In this document: positions 26,801-34,914 of the stretch, in pieces
How the letters are laid out: the number at the start of each line of letters is the position of its first letter
Position numbering within the stretch: position 1 is the stretch's first letter
Origin: Sphingopyxis fribergensis
GTDB lineage: Bacteria > Pseudomonadota > Alphaproteobacteria > Sphingomonadales > Sphingomonadaceae
Assembly (NCBI RefSeq): GCF_000803645.1
Contig: NZ_CP009123.1
Location: 1 to 64,000 of the forward strand
Direction: 5' to 3'
Length of the DNA: 64,000 bases
The notes under the pieces: model-generated
The model's database searches: none
What the model was told of the DNA's origin: nothing
What the model saw: the letters and a program-made list of their open reading frames with translations, nothing else
Position numbers and translations under genes: made by a program

Positions 26801-27435
26801 ACCGCGTGGCTCTTTCGTTCGTCGTGGCAATGGCGATCATCGGCATGGCGCCGATCGCCAGCGCCAAGGATTATGGTCAGCAGGGCGCCGTATTCCGGAT
26901 CTCCGAGCCGGATCTTCTGCGGACTATCGAGCAGAAGCTTCGAACGCTGGAAGCAAGCGGCGGCATCGAGCGGATGAATGCCGAGTTGACCCGCAAAACC
27001 GAAGCCGGTGTTCGTCGGCCACGCCCCGTCGCCGGTATAAGCCTCGCGGTGCGCGATCGGAGCTGGATCTTCGATCCGGCGATGCGCGTTGAACAGGACA
27101 TTCTCGATCACAAGGGCAATGTGATCGCCCGCGCGGGCCAGCGGGTGAATCCGCTCGATTTCGTGACCGTGCGCCAGAAGCTCGTCTTCATCGACGGCGA
27201 CGACAAGGATCAAATGAGCTGGGCCTTGCGCCGGTTCGATGATCAGTCCGCGAAGCTCATCATGGTGAAGGGCGCTCCGCTCGACGCGATGACCTTGCAT
27301 CAGCGCCGCTTCTATTTCGACCAGGGCGGATTTCTTGTCGGGCGGTTCGGGATCCGCGCGGTGCCGGCGGTCGTGGAACCGAATGGCAGGACGATGAAGG
27401 TTTCCGAAATTCCGCTCGGGGTCGGGCGGAAATGA
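26797..27435 (+). CDS. traW: Conjugal transfer protein TraW
   Basis: A 212-residue periplasmic protein with a signal peptide (ALSFVVAMAIIGMAPIASA/KDYG). The mature start KDYGQQGAVFRISEPDLL and the strands YFDQGGFLVGRFGIRAVPAVVE are typical of TraW, which works with TraU, TrbC and TraF in pilus assembly. The start is probably GTG at 26797, overlapping the peptidase stop as GTGA. An upstream in-frame GTG at 26785 is possible. Confidence 0.87.
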   Translation: MNRVALSFVVAMAIIGMAPIASAKDYGQQGAVFRISEPDLLRTIEQKLRTLEASGGIERMNAELTRKTEAGVRRPRPVAGISLAVRDRSWIFDPAMRVEQDILDHKGNVIARAGQRVNPLDFVTVRQKLVFIDGDDKDQMSWALRRFDDQSAKLIMVKGAPLDAMTLHQRRFYFDQGGFLVGRFGIRAVPAVVEPNGRTMKVSEIPLGVGRK

Positions 27436-28496
27436 TCGGCCTTATTCGCACCTCGCTCCGGTCGGGCCTGCGGCGACTTCGGTCGGCCGCGTTCATGACG
27501 CTCGCGGCCGCTGGTGTGGCAATGGCGGCGCCGGCTATTGCCAGCGCTGCCGGCATCGATGGCACGCCAGGGAAGTGCACGGGCAAGTTCGTGAACCCCG
27601 TGACCGACGTGTGCTGGTCTTGCCTCTTTCCCCTTTCGGTTGGCGGGCTGAAGATTTTTCCGTCCGATCGGCCCGACACCGACAATCCCGATCTGCCGAT
27701 CTGCGCTTGCGGCTCGCCGCTTCCGCGCATCGGCGTTGCGATGGGTTTTTGGGAGCCGGTGAGGCTCGCGGACGTCACAATGAAGCCGTGGTGCTTCGCC
27801 AGCCTCGGCGGCAAGAAGATCTCGCCGGGATTCAACATTGGGCACGGCCGCGCGGCCGATAGTGTCGACGGTCACGATCGCGGCGCGAAATGGCATGTCC
27901 ATTGGTACGTCTATCCGCTCCTCTACTGGATGGAGATTTTGACGGACATGGCCTGCCTCGAGCAGTCGTCGTTCGACATCGCCTATGTCACTGAAATCGA
28001 CCCGCTCTGGCAGGATGATACGCTGACAGCGCTGATCAATCCGGAAGTGGCGCTCTTCGCCAATCCGCTCGCGCAGACGGCGTGCGCGGCGGACTGCGGT
28101 GCCGCCACCGGCAAGCTGCCGCTCGATCCGCTCTTCTGGTGCGCGGGCTGCCTAGGGCCAATGTACCCGATGAACGGAAACATCTCGGGGCACATCGGCC
28201 ACGTCCAGTCGAGCCGGCTGGCCCTCTCGCGCTTCGCCTTCAAGCTTCACCGGCAAGGCATTGCCTGGGGCACGATGGGCAAGAAAGGCCTCTGCGGCAA
28301 ATACATCATGCCGATCATGAAGAAGCAGCAATATCGCTTCCAGGCCACGGTGCCGTCGCCGATGGTCAAGGGCCGCTGGGCGTGCCCGCCGATCGGCGCC
28401 TCCGACATGAAGCCGGGTTCCGGCAACACCTATCCCGCCGTTGGCGAAGACATGGGCTATCTCGTGTGGAGGAAGCGAAATTGCTGCGTCCTTTGA
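27432..28496 (+). CDS. traU: Conjugal transfer protein TraU
   Basis: A 354-residue Cys-rich periplasmic protein of the F-type mating machinery. Signal peptide to about residue 40, then the conserved blocks GKFVNPVTDVCWSCLFPLSV, ICACGSPLPRIGVAMGFWEP, and LFWCAGCLGPMYP. The C-terminal part contains GKKGLCGKYIMPIMKKQQYR. At least 14 cysteines imply DsbC-dependent folding. It overlaps traW by 4 bp. Confidence 0.93.
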   Translation: MIGLIRTSLRSGLRRLRSAAFMTLAAAGVAMAAPAIASAAGIDGTPGKCTGKFVNPVTDVCWSCLFPLSVGGLKIFPSDRPDTDNPDLPICACGSPLPRIGVAMGFWEPVRLADVTMKPWCFASLGGKKISPGFNIGHGRAADSVDGHDRGAKWHVHWYVYPLLYWMEILTDMACLEQSSFDIAYVTEIDPLWQDDTLTALINPEVALFANPLAQTACAADCGAATGKLPLDPLFWCAGCLGPMYPMNGNISGHIGHVQSSRLALSRFAFKLHRQGIAWGTMGKKGLCGKYIMPIMKKQQYRFQATVPSPMVKGRWACPPIGASDMKPGSGNTYPAVGEDMGYLVWRKRNCCVL

Positions 28497-29251
28497 AAAA
28501 CCTTTCCAGAAAAGGGAAATTTGTTTCCGCGGCCGTGCTGCTGGCGGCTTGCGGCGGCAGCATCGCGCTGGCGCAGAATGTCGATGGCCTCGATATTCAG
28601 CATATCCTGAGCCGCGGTGAAGCGGCCGATCCCGACGCGGAGGCGCTCATCCGCGAAGTGGCGCGCCGGGGTGATGAAATGCGCGCCGATGCGCGCGAGG
28701 CGGCCGACGGCGGGAACCGCAACCTCAGCGAGAATAAGGCTGTGCTCGGGGGAGCGCCAACCGGGGCGATAGATTTCGACGAGATGCTGGCCGCCTCCAA
28801 AGAGCTTGAGGCCAGCGACAAGGGCGCGCCTCAGCTCATCGTTTTCGCATCGCTGTCGATGCCGGAGCAAAGCCTGAAGCAGCTCATTCGCGATACGGCG
28901 AAAGCAGGCGGCACTGTCGTGTTTAATGGTTTCCCCGGGAATTCCATGAAGGCGTTTCAACAGGGGATCATGAAGGTTGTCGACAACCAGGATGCTTACG
29001 GCAGCATCGGCATCGATCCGCGATTGTTTCGCGCATTCGACGTGACGGCGGTGCCGGCGATCGTCGTCGTGACATCGGAATTCGAACTTTGTGACGGGTT
29101 CAACTGCCGGACGTCCGTGCCGCCCTATGATCGGATGAGCGGCAATGTGCCGCTCGAATATGCACTCGAGACATTCGTCGACGGTCGTGGCCCCGGTTCG
29201 GCGATCGCGGGCCAAGCGCTGGCGCGCCTGAAAAAAGGGCAGGGGTCATGA
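28481..29251 (+). CDS. trbC: Type-F conjugative transfer protein TrbC
   Basis: A 256-residue periplasmic protein with a thioredoxin-like fold but no CxxC. After a signal peptide (FVSAAVLLAACGGSIALAQ), the C-terminal TrbC domain has QLIVFASLSMPEQSLKQLI and AFDVTAVPAIVVV. The only sensible start is TTG at 28481, preceded by GGAGGAAGCG and overlapping the last codons of traU by 16 bp, an unusual start codon in this operon. It ends overlapping traN by 4 bp. Confidence 0.85.
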   Translation: MLRPLKNLSRKGKFVSAAVLLAACGGSIALAQNVDGLDIQHILSRGEAADPDAEALIREVARRGDEMRADAREAADGGNRNLSENKAVLGGAPTGAIDFDEMLAASKELEASDKGAPQLIVFASLSMPEQSLKQLIRDTAKAGGTVVFNGFPGNSMKAFQQGIMKVVDNQDAYGSIGIDPRLFRAFDVTAVPAIVVVTSEFELCDGFNCRTSVPPYDRMSGNVPLEYALETFVDGRGPGSAIAGQALARLKKGQGS

Positions 29252-32200
29252 TCGACGCCAGCTCTGGACCAGCAACTTCGATCGAACCTGAAGGCGTCGC
29301 TGGCGCCGGCGTTCGGCGCTTGGGCCGTTCACTCGTCGCGATCGTCGCGGCGGTCGCCATGGTGGTCGGTCCTATCCCGGTTGTTCAGGCGCAAACATCG
29401 CAGCCATCCGGAGAGATTTCGGCTGCCGGCAAGGATGGCGAAGCGTTCGCCAAATCAGGGAAAGAGGGAGCCGCCTCGATTCCCGATCAGGAAGTCACCG
29501 GCGACGTCATTCCGGGCTATTCGACGGCGCCGAGCGATCTTTCGAGCCTTTTCGGCACCGACGATGGGGCGCTCAATTCCGCGGGCGGCAATGCGGTCGG
29601 TAACGAAGCCTGGGAATTCATGATGGGCGCGGACGCCAATCGCGCGACCGTTGATCCTTCGTCGTTCGAAGACATCATGAAGAAGGGCGAGGAGATCAAT
29701 CAGAACGCCGGGAGCTCCGAGCTCGGCGAGAACATCAGCAACACGCCTGGCACTTGCGAGGAAGTAAAGGTTGGTGAGAAGCAGGACTATTATGACGCGA
29801 CGTGCGACGTTGGCGTCACCGTCACGACGCCCGATCGCGTCGAGGAGCTGAGCTGCCCCGATGGCTATACCCTTGTCGGTCGGACCTGCACGAAGACGCT
29901 GACCCAGCCTGCGGACGTTACCTATACGTGCCCCGACGGCGGTGTGCTGCAGGGAACGACATGCGTCGTGACTCAGCCCGCTTCGGTATCCAGCCACAGT
30001 TGCCCCGCCGGGTTCACCCTGCAGGGCACGAACTGCACGCGCACGACGACTGAGCCCGCGGTGATTACCGGCTATAGCTGCCCGGCTGACTATATGCTCG
30101 AAGGCGATCGCTGCGTGCGGACGCTCGAGCAGTCGGCGACGCCGAACTATAACTGCCCCACCGGTTACGTCCTTGAAGGGACAACCTGTCGCTCGAAATC
30201 GACCTATGCCGCCACGGCAAGCTATAGCTGTCCCGCCGGGTATAATCTTTCGGGCACCACCTGTTCGCGCACGCTCTCGCAGCCGGCTGACGTCGATTAT
30301 ACCTGCCCTGCCGGTTACGATCTGAATGGCACGACCTGCACCCAGACCGGGACCTATACGGCGATTCCGAATTATAGCTGTCCATCAGGCTATACCCTCG
30401 TCGGAACGACTTGCACGGCAACCGGAAGCTATGGCGCGACACCCAATTATAGCTGTCCGAACGGCGGTACGCTGCAGGGCACCGAATGCGTTACCTCCGG
30501 GAGCTATGCCGCAACAGCGAGCTATAGCTGCCCGAACGGGGGTACGCCGAACGGCACCAACTGCATGACGACGACTCAGACGCCGGGGACGCCGGTCTAT
30601 CAGTGCAGTGGCTGGGCGTTGCCGATGGATCTCTATACCTTCGAAAATGCGCCCTACTGCGGCTTCGCCAAGACGGGCAAGACCTGCCCGACTACCTGGA
30701 CCGGCTTCTATAAGGAAGGAAAAGCGCAGGGTTACAGCGGGACGAAGTGCTTCTTCCACCCGAAGGTCAATTATACCTGCCCTGGCGCTTATGTCGTCGA
30801 GGGATCGATGTGCACGATGGTGACCGCGACGCCGGGGACCGTAAGCTATAGCTGTCCGAACGGAGGGACGCTTAACGGCACGCAGTGCCAGACGAGCTCG
30901 AGCAGCCCAGCGACGGTCACTTACAGCTGTCCGAGTGGCGGCACGCTCGCCGGAAGCATCTGTAATACGAGCAGCTCGCTGCCGGCGACGGTCACGCATA
31001 CTTGCCCGAGTGGCGGCACGCTCAACGGTACGACGTGCACGATCGTCACGTCGACGTCTGCTACCCCGGTCTATTATTGCCCGTCTGGCTATAATCTTTC
31101 GGGAACGACGTGCTCGCGGACCGATGAGACGAGCGCGCCGGTTACCTATAGCTGCCCCAATGGCGGCTCGCTGTCCGGTTCGGTTTGCACGATCGACCTC
31201 GCGCAGCCTGCGGAGGTGACATATAGCTGTCCGACCGGATGGGAAGTTCAGGGGGACAAGTGCAAGTCGGTCCTCTCGCAGCCGGCGACGCCGATCTATT
31301 CCTGCCCGTCTGGGTACAGCCTCAGCGGCAACATGTGCAGCAAGACGGAAACGCAGCCTGCGACCCCGAATTATAGCTGCCCGACCGACTTCACCCTTTC
31401 GGGCACGACCTGCACCAAGACCTATCCGGCGCAGCCCAACTATAGCTGCCCGGCGAATTACACGCTGTCGGGTACGACCTGTTCAATGACCCTCTCGCTG
31501 CCGGCGAGGGTCACGATGGTCTGCCCGCCCGGCGCCACCGAACAGAATGGCACCTGCTACGGCGAGAGCGCGGGGCAGAGCGAGTGCGCCGAGCTCGAGT
31601 CAAATCCCAAATGCAGTCACGTGCGGGACACGTGCCTTGATGAGGAGCCGAACGGCCCCTGCAAGGTCACCGAGCGCACCTTCAAATGCCCGATTCCGAA
31701 TTCTCCGCCGACCGATGTGAAGGAATATGTCTGCGGCGGGTCGATGTATTGCATCAACGGGAGCTGCAGCGAGATCGAGGAGGAAGCCTCGAACGAATTC
31801 AAGGATGCGCTCGTTGCGATGGGCGCGATCGATCAGGTCGGCAAGGAATTCGATCCCGATACGATGGGGCTTTTCAAGGGCACGCGCGAGACGTGTCACA
31901 AGCCCGTATTCGGTTTGGTCAACTGCTGCGCTGGTAAGGTGTCGGGCCTGTTCTCCGGCGGCGTCGCCGCGGCGGCCGCCTGGGCGGGGCTCAGTGGCGG
32001 ACCTGCAGCGCTCGCAGGCGTCGCCACCCAGTTTCTCACCACGTTCCTTTGCTCGAATGAAGAAAAGCAGCTCGACGTAAAGGATCGCCTCGGTCTTTGC
32101 GTCTCGATCGGCAGCTATTGTTCATCGAGCTTCCTCGGCGTCTGCCAGACGAAGCGGAAGGCCTATTGTTGCTTTGAATCGAAGTTGACGCGGATCCTGC

Positions 32201-32433
32201 AGGAGCAGGGGCGGCCGCAAATCAACAAGCCGTGGGGGAAGCCCAAGGAAGGACAATGCGCCGGTTTCACGGTCGACGAATTCTCGCGCCTCGACCTCAG
32301 CAAGATGGATTTCTCCGACATCTATGCGGACTTCCTCGAAGCCGTGAAGCTTCCCGATGAAGCGCAGATGGCGAGCGACATCCAGGCGAAGATCGATGCC
32401 TATTATAAGCAGCATGGACCGGGAGGAAATTGA
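29248..32433 (+). CDS. traN: Mating-pair stabilisation protein TraN with expanded Cys repeats
   Basis: A 1061-residue outer-membrane protein that contacts the recipient surface; F TraN is about 600 residues. A signal peptide ends near VVQA (residue 49). Residues 202-757 contain about 20 tandem units of about 25 residues with the pattern Y-S-C-P-x-G-x-x-L-x-G-T-x-C followed by a Thr/Pro linker, interrupted once (about 451-508) by a divergent Trp- and Cys-containing insert. The C-terminal 300 residues (CHKPVFGLVNCCAGK, CNEEKQ region, GYCCFESKL-type cysteines) are the conserved TraN part. The repeats would be heavily disulfide bonded, which suits the dsbC gene in the operon. Confidence 0.92.
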   Translation: MIDASSGPATSIEPEGVAGAGVRRLGRSLVAIVAAVAMVVGPIPVVQAQTSQPSGEISAAGKDGEAFAKSGKEGAASIPDQEVTGDVIPGYSTAPSDLSSLFGTDDGALNSAGGNAVGNEAWEFMMGADANRATVDPSSFEDIMKKGEEINQNAGSSELGENISNTPGTCEEVKVGEKQDYYDATCDVGVTVTTPDRVEELSCPDGYTLVGRTCTKTLTQPADVTYTCPDGGVLQGTTCVVTQPASVSSHSCPAGFTLQGTNCTRTTTEPAVITGYSCPADYMLEGDRCVRTLEQSATPNYNCPTGYVLEGTTCRSKSTYAATASYSCPAGYNLSGTTCSRTLSQPADVDYTCPAGYDLNGTTCTQTGTYTAIPNYSCPSGYTLVGTTCTATGSYGATPNYSCPNGGTLQGTECVTSGSYAATASYSCPNGGTPNGTNCMTTTQTPGTPVYQCSGWALPMDLYTFENAPYCGFAKTGKTCPTTWTGFYKEGKAQGYSGTKCFFHPKVNYTCPGAYVVEGSMCTMVTATPGTVSYSCPNGGTLNGTQCQTSSSSPATVTYSCPSGGTLAGSICNTSSSLPATVTHTCPSGGTLNGTTCTIVTSTSATPVYYCPSGYNLSGTTCSRTDETSAPVTYSCPNGGSLSGSVCTIDLAQPAEVTYSCPTGWEVQGDKCKSVLSQPATPIYSCPSGYSLSGNMCSKTETQPATPNYSCPTDFTLSGTTCTKTYPAQPNYSCPANYTLSGTTCSMTLSLPARVTMVCPPGATEQNGTCYGESAGQSECAELESNPKCSHVRDTCLDEEPNGPCKVTERTFKCPIPNSPPTDVKEYVCGGSMYCINGSCSEIEEEASNEFKDALVAMGAIDQVGKEFDPDTMGLFKGTRETCHKPVFGLVNCCAGKVSGLFSGGVAAAAAWAGLSGGPAALAGVATQFLTTFLCSNEEKQLDVKDRLGLCVSIGSYCSSSFLGVCQTKRKAYCCFESKLTRILQEQGRPQINKPWGKPKEGQCAGFTVDEFSRLDLSKMDFSDIYADFLEAVKLPDEAQMASDIQAKIDAYYKQHGPGGN
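29851..31518 (+). repeat. About 20 tandem 75-bp coding repeats inside traN
   Basis: Units encode S-C-P-x-G-(Y/G)-x-L-x-G-T-T-C plus a 10-12-residue linker ending in Y or a substitute. Many differ by synonymous as well as replacement changes, and the divergent segment 30598-30774 interrupts the series. Confidence 0.9.
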
Positions 32434-32608
32434 CGAGATGATTCCATCCCGACGGCTTTCGGTCCTCGTCAGAGCGGTGGATCACATAGGCGAGGAGCGC
32501 GAGGTTCAGACAACCCCGCTCGGGCGCGAAGTTCTCGAAATGCACAAATCGTCGCTCGCCAAGGCGGCGCTGCGATCGCGGCAAAGCAGCCTTTCAAAAC
32601 GGAGAAGA
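32434..32608 (+). other. Gap between traN and traF, open in the traF frame
   Basis: This 175-bp stretch has no stop in the traF frame. An ATG at 32438 could extend TraF by 57 residues, but that would bury its signal peptide, so I treat the stretch as untranslated or as a separate short product. It contains no terminator-like hairpin. Confidence 0.35.
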
Positions 32609-33442
32609 ATGATGAAGACGGCGATCCGTAGCGCGATTGCTCTTGCCGGCGCACTGCTCGTCGTTTCCGGCGTACCTATTCGAGCACAATCTTCGGTCGA
32701 AGATCGCTCTCCTGATGCGACTAGGCCCTCTCCCAGCCAAGACTTCTACTGCGGCGCCCGCAAACTCGGAACTTGGTTCTATTGCGACAAACCGAAACCG
32801 CGACCCAATCCGAATGCCCCGCCGCCGCCGTCGACAGCCGCGAGCGAACGGCTGGCTGCGATCGCCAAGGAGCTCGACGAGCTGAAGGCGCGGGCAATCC
32901 TCGAGCCGTCGGAAGTGAATGTGACAGCCTATATTCGTTTCCAGCGCGAGCAGCTCGATCGGGCCTCGATGTTCTCCGATGTCTGGCAGCGGTCGATGTG
33001 GCAGAACCCAGAGCTCGACTATACGCTTCAGCGTCCCGTTTCGACGCTCGCCAAGCGCGCCTGGATCGACAATCGCAAGGCTGAACAGGAGCAGGCGCTC
33101 CGGAATCTCTCGAAACGCTACGGGATCTTCTATTTCTACGCGCAGAGCTGTGGCGCGTGCGAGATCTTTGCACCCATTCTGAAATCGCTTTCGATGAACA
33201 GCGGCTTCAATGTCGTTGCCGTCTCGATGGACGGCGGACCGAACCGCGAATTCCCGAATTACGTCGTCGACGTCGGGCAGCACGCCAAGATGGGCCTCAC
33301 CACCAAGGCCACCCCGACGCTGGTGCTCTATGACACCGTGACTCGTCGCCCGATACCGATCGGCACCGGCATCTTGTCGGCCGACGAAATCACCGAACGC
33401 ATTTTCATGCTCACGAGCACCAAAGTGGGGAGCGACTTCTGA
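32609..33442 (+). CDS. traF: Conjugal pilus assembly protein TraF (thioredoxin-like)
   Basis: A 277-residue periplasmic protein. Signal peptide MMKTAIRSAIALAGALLVVS to about residue 27, then a linker rich in Pro (PKPRPNPNAPPPPS), a helical region, and a C-terminal thioredoxin-like domain with a CGAC motif (SCGACEIF) and cis-Pro KATPTLVLY. F TraF itself lacks the CxxC, whereas this one may be redox active. GGAGAAG precedes two consecutive ATG codons (32609 and 32612), and either may be used. The stop overlaps the traH start (ATGGT) by one base. Confidence 0.88.
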   Translation: MMKTAIRSAIALAGALLVVSGVPIRAQSSVEDRSPDATRPSPSQDFYCGARKLGTWFYCDKPKPRPNPNAPPPPSTAASERLAAIAKELDELKARAILEPSEVNVTAYIRFQREQLDRASMFSDVWQRSMWQNPELDYTLQRPVSTLAKRAWIDNRKAEQEQALRNLSKRYGIFYFYAQSCGACEIFAPILKSLSMNSGFNVVAVSMDGGPNREFPNYVVDVGQHAKMGLTTKATPTLVLYDTVTRRPIPIGTGILSADEITERIFMLTSTKVGSDF

Positions 33443-34890
33443 TGGTCGACATCAAATTCATCGCGCGGATCCGCGTGGCCGTTTCCCGGATCGGGATTGG
33501 CATCATTGCGCTTTCCGTAGCCGCGGCGCCGGCACAGGCGGGCGTTGGCGACGAGATGAGCGACTTCTTCAACGATATGGGCGCGTCGGCTAATGCTACC
33601 GGGGCGACGGCCTATCAGGGCCAGTCCGCGGGCTATTACTCGCTCGGCTCCGTATGGGCCCGGTTCCCGCAAAAGAGCGTCTATCCCGCCAACATCCAGC
33701 TTCCGAAAGTCCGTGCTGGCTGCGGCGGCATCGACATCTTCTCGGGCTCCTTCTCCTTCATCAACATGTCGGAATTCGTCGCCAACCTGAAGGCGATCGC
33801 GAATAACGCCATCGGCTTTGCCTTCAAGCTCGCAATCGACAGCATCAGTCCGCAAATCGGCGGCGTGATCGACCAGATGCAGGACATCGCCAACAAAGTG
33901 AACCAGTTCAACATGCAGAGCTGCGAGGCAGCCGCCGCGGCCGTCGGCGCCGTATGGCCGAAGGTCGACGCGGCGGAGGATCGAATTTGCCAGTCGATCG
34001 GCACGTCTGCAGGGCGCTTCTCCGACTGGGCAAAGTCGCGTCGCGGATGCGGTAATGGCGGCGAGCGATCGTCGACGATCAATTCGAATACCGACCTGGC
34101 GCTTGCGGCAATGACCCCGGGCCCGAAAAACTACGCCTGGGACATGATCAAGCAATCGCCGCTTGAAAGCTCGGATCGGCAGATGCGCGAGCTCGTCATG
34201 ACGCTTACGGGCACGATCGTCGTGGGCAAGCGTCCATCGGACAACGACCCGCTCCCGATCATCTATAGGGGGGAGGGCGATCCCGCGATCCTCGATGCGC
34301 TGCTTGACGGCGACAAGGAGATCGACGTCCTCGGCTGTGACGAAACCGACAAGTGCCTCAATCCGGGCAAGCGGACGATCCCGGCGCTTGGGGCTACGGC
34401 ATTGCGGCCTCGTGTTGCAATGTTGATCCAGTCGATGAGCGACAAGGTGCGGAGCAATGCGGCACTGACGACCGAAGAGAAGAACCTCCTCGGCGTTGCC
34501 AGCATCCCGCTTTACAAGGTTGTTGCCGTACAGGCGGCCTCGGGCTTCAACCTGTCGCCGGGCGAGCTCAACTCGCTCGCCGAAGTCACCGCGATCGACC
34601 TGCTCAACTCGATCGTCCAGCGGATGCTCGATCAGGTGGCCTCGGGCCAGTCGAACAACAGCAATCAAGCCGATTCCGAAAATTTGCGCCAGTTCAACGA
34701 ACAGCTTGCGCGCGTGCGCCAGCGGCTGTTCGAGCGCGAAAGCACGGTGAACCAGCGCGTGACGCGGACCTTTGAGATCGTCGATCGCGCGATGATGATC
34801 GAAAGCACCCTGCAGACGCGCATGGCGCCGGGGATGGCGGCATCCCTGAATTTCTCCCGCGCTTTGTCGGCGCAAGGTTTGCGGCCCTGA
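33442..34890 (+). CDS. traH: Conjugal transfer protein TraH
   Basis: A 482-residue periplasmic/outer-membrane-associated protein. Signal peptide ends AQA near residue 33. The conserved start of the mature protein, DEMSDFFNDMGASANATGATAYQGQ, and the block CGGIDIFSGSFSFIN are hallmark TraH sequences. The C-terminal third is a coiled coil (about 405-455, Q-L-A-R-V-R-Q-R-L-F-E). It acts with TraF, TraU, TraW and TrbC in pilus extension/retraction. Confidence 0.93.
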   Translation: MVDIKFIARIRVAVSRIGIGIIALSVAAAPAQAGVGDEMSDFFNDMGASANATGATAYQGQSAGYYSLGSVWARFPQKSVYPANIQLPKVRAGCGGIDIFSGSFSFINMSEFVANLKAIANNAIGFAFKLAIDSISPQIGGVIDQMQDIANKVNQFNMQSCEAAAAAVGAVWPKVDAAEDRICQSIGTSAGRFSDWAKSRRGCGNGGERSSTINSNTDLALAAMTPGPKNYAWDMIKQSPLESSDRQMRELVMTLTGTIVVGKRPSDNDPLPIIYRGEGDPAILDALLDGDKEIDVLGCDETDKCLNPGKRTIPALGATALRPRVAMLIQSMSDKVRSNAALTTEEKNLLGVASIPLYKVVAVQAASGFNLSPGELNSLAEVTAIDLLNSIVQRMLDQVASGQSNNSNQADSENLRQFNEQLARVRQRLFERESTVNQRVTRTFEIVDRAMMIESTLQTRMAPGMAASLNFSRALSAQGLRP

Positions 34891-34914
34891 TTCCGGGCTG
34901 AAGGAGCGCGTGCG

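Noticed and set aside
29851-31518. CRISPR-like regular repeats
   Set aside because: The repeats are in frame inside traN, have about 75-bp period without unique spacers and encode a Cys pattern.
32357-33442. Longest frame for traF starting inside traN
   Set aside because: It would bury the signal peptide; starts at 32609/32612 have GGAG at good spacing.
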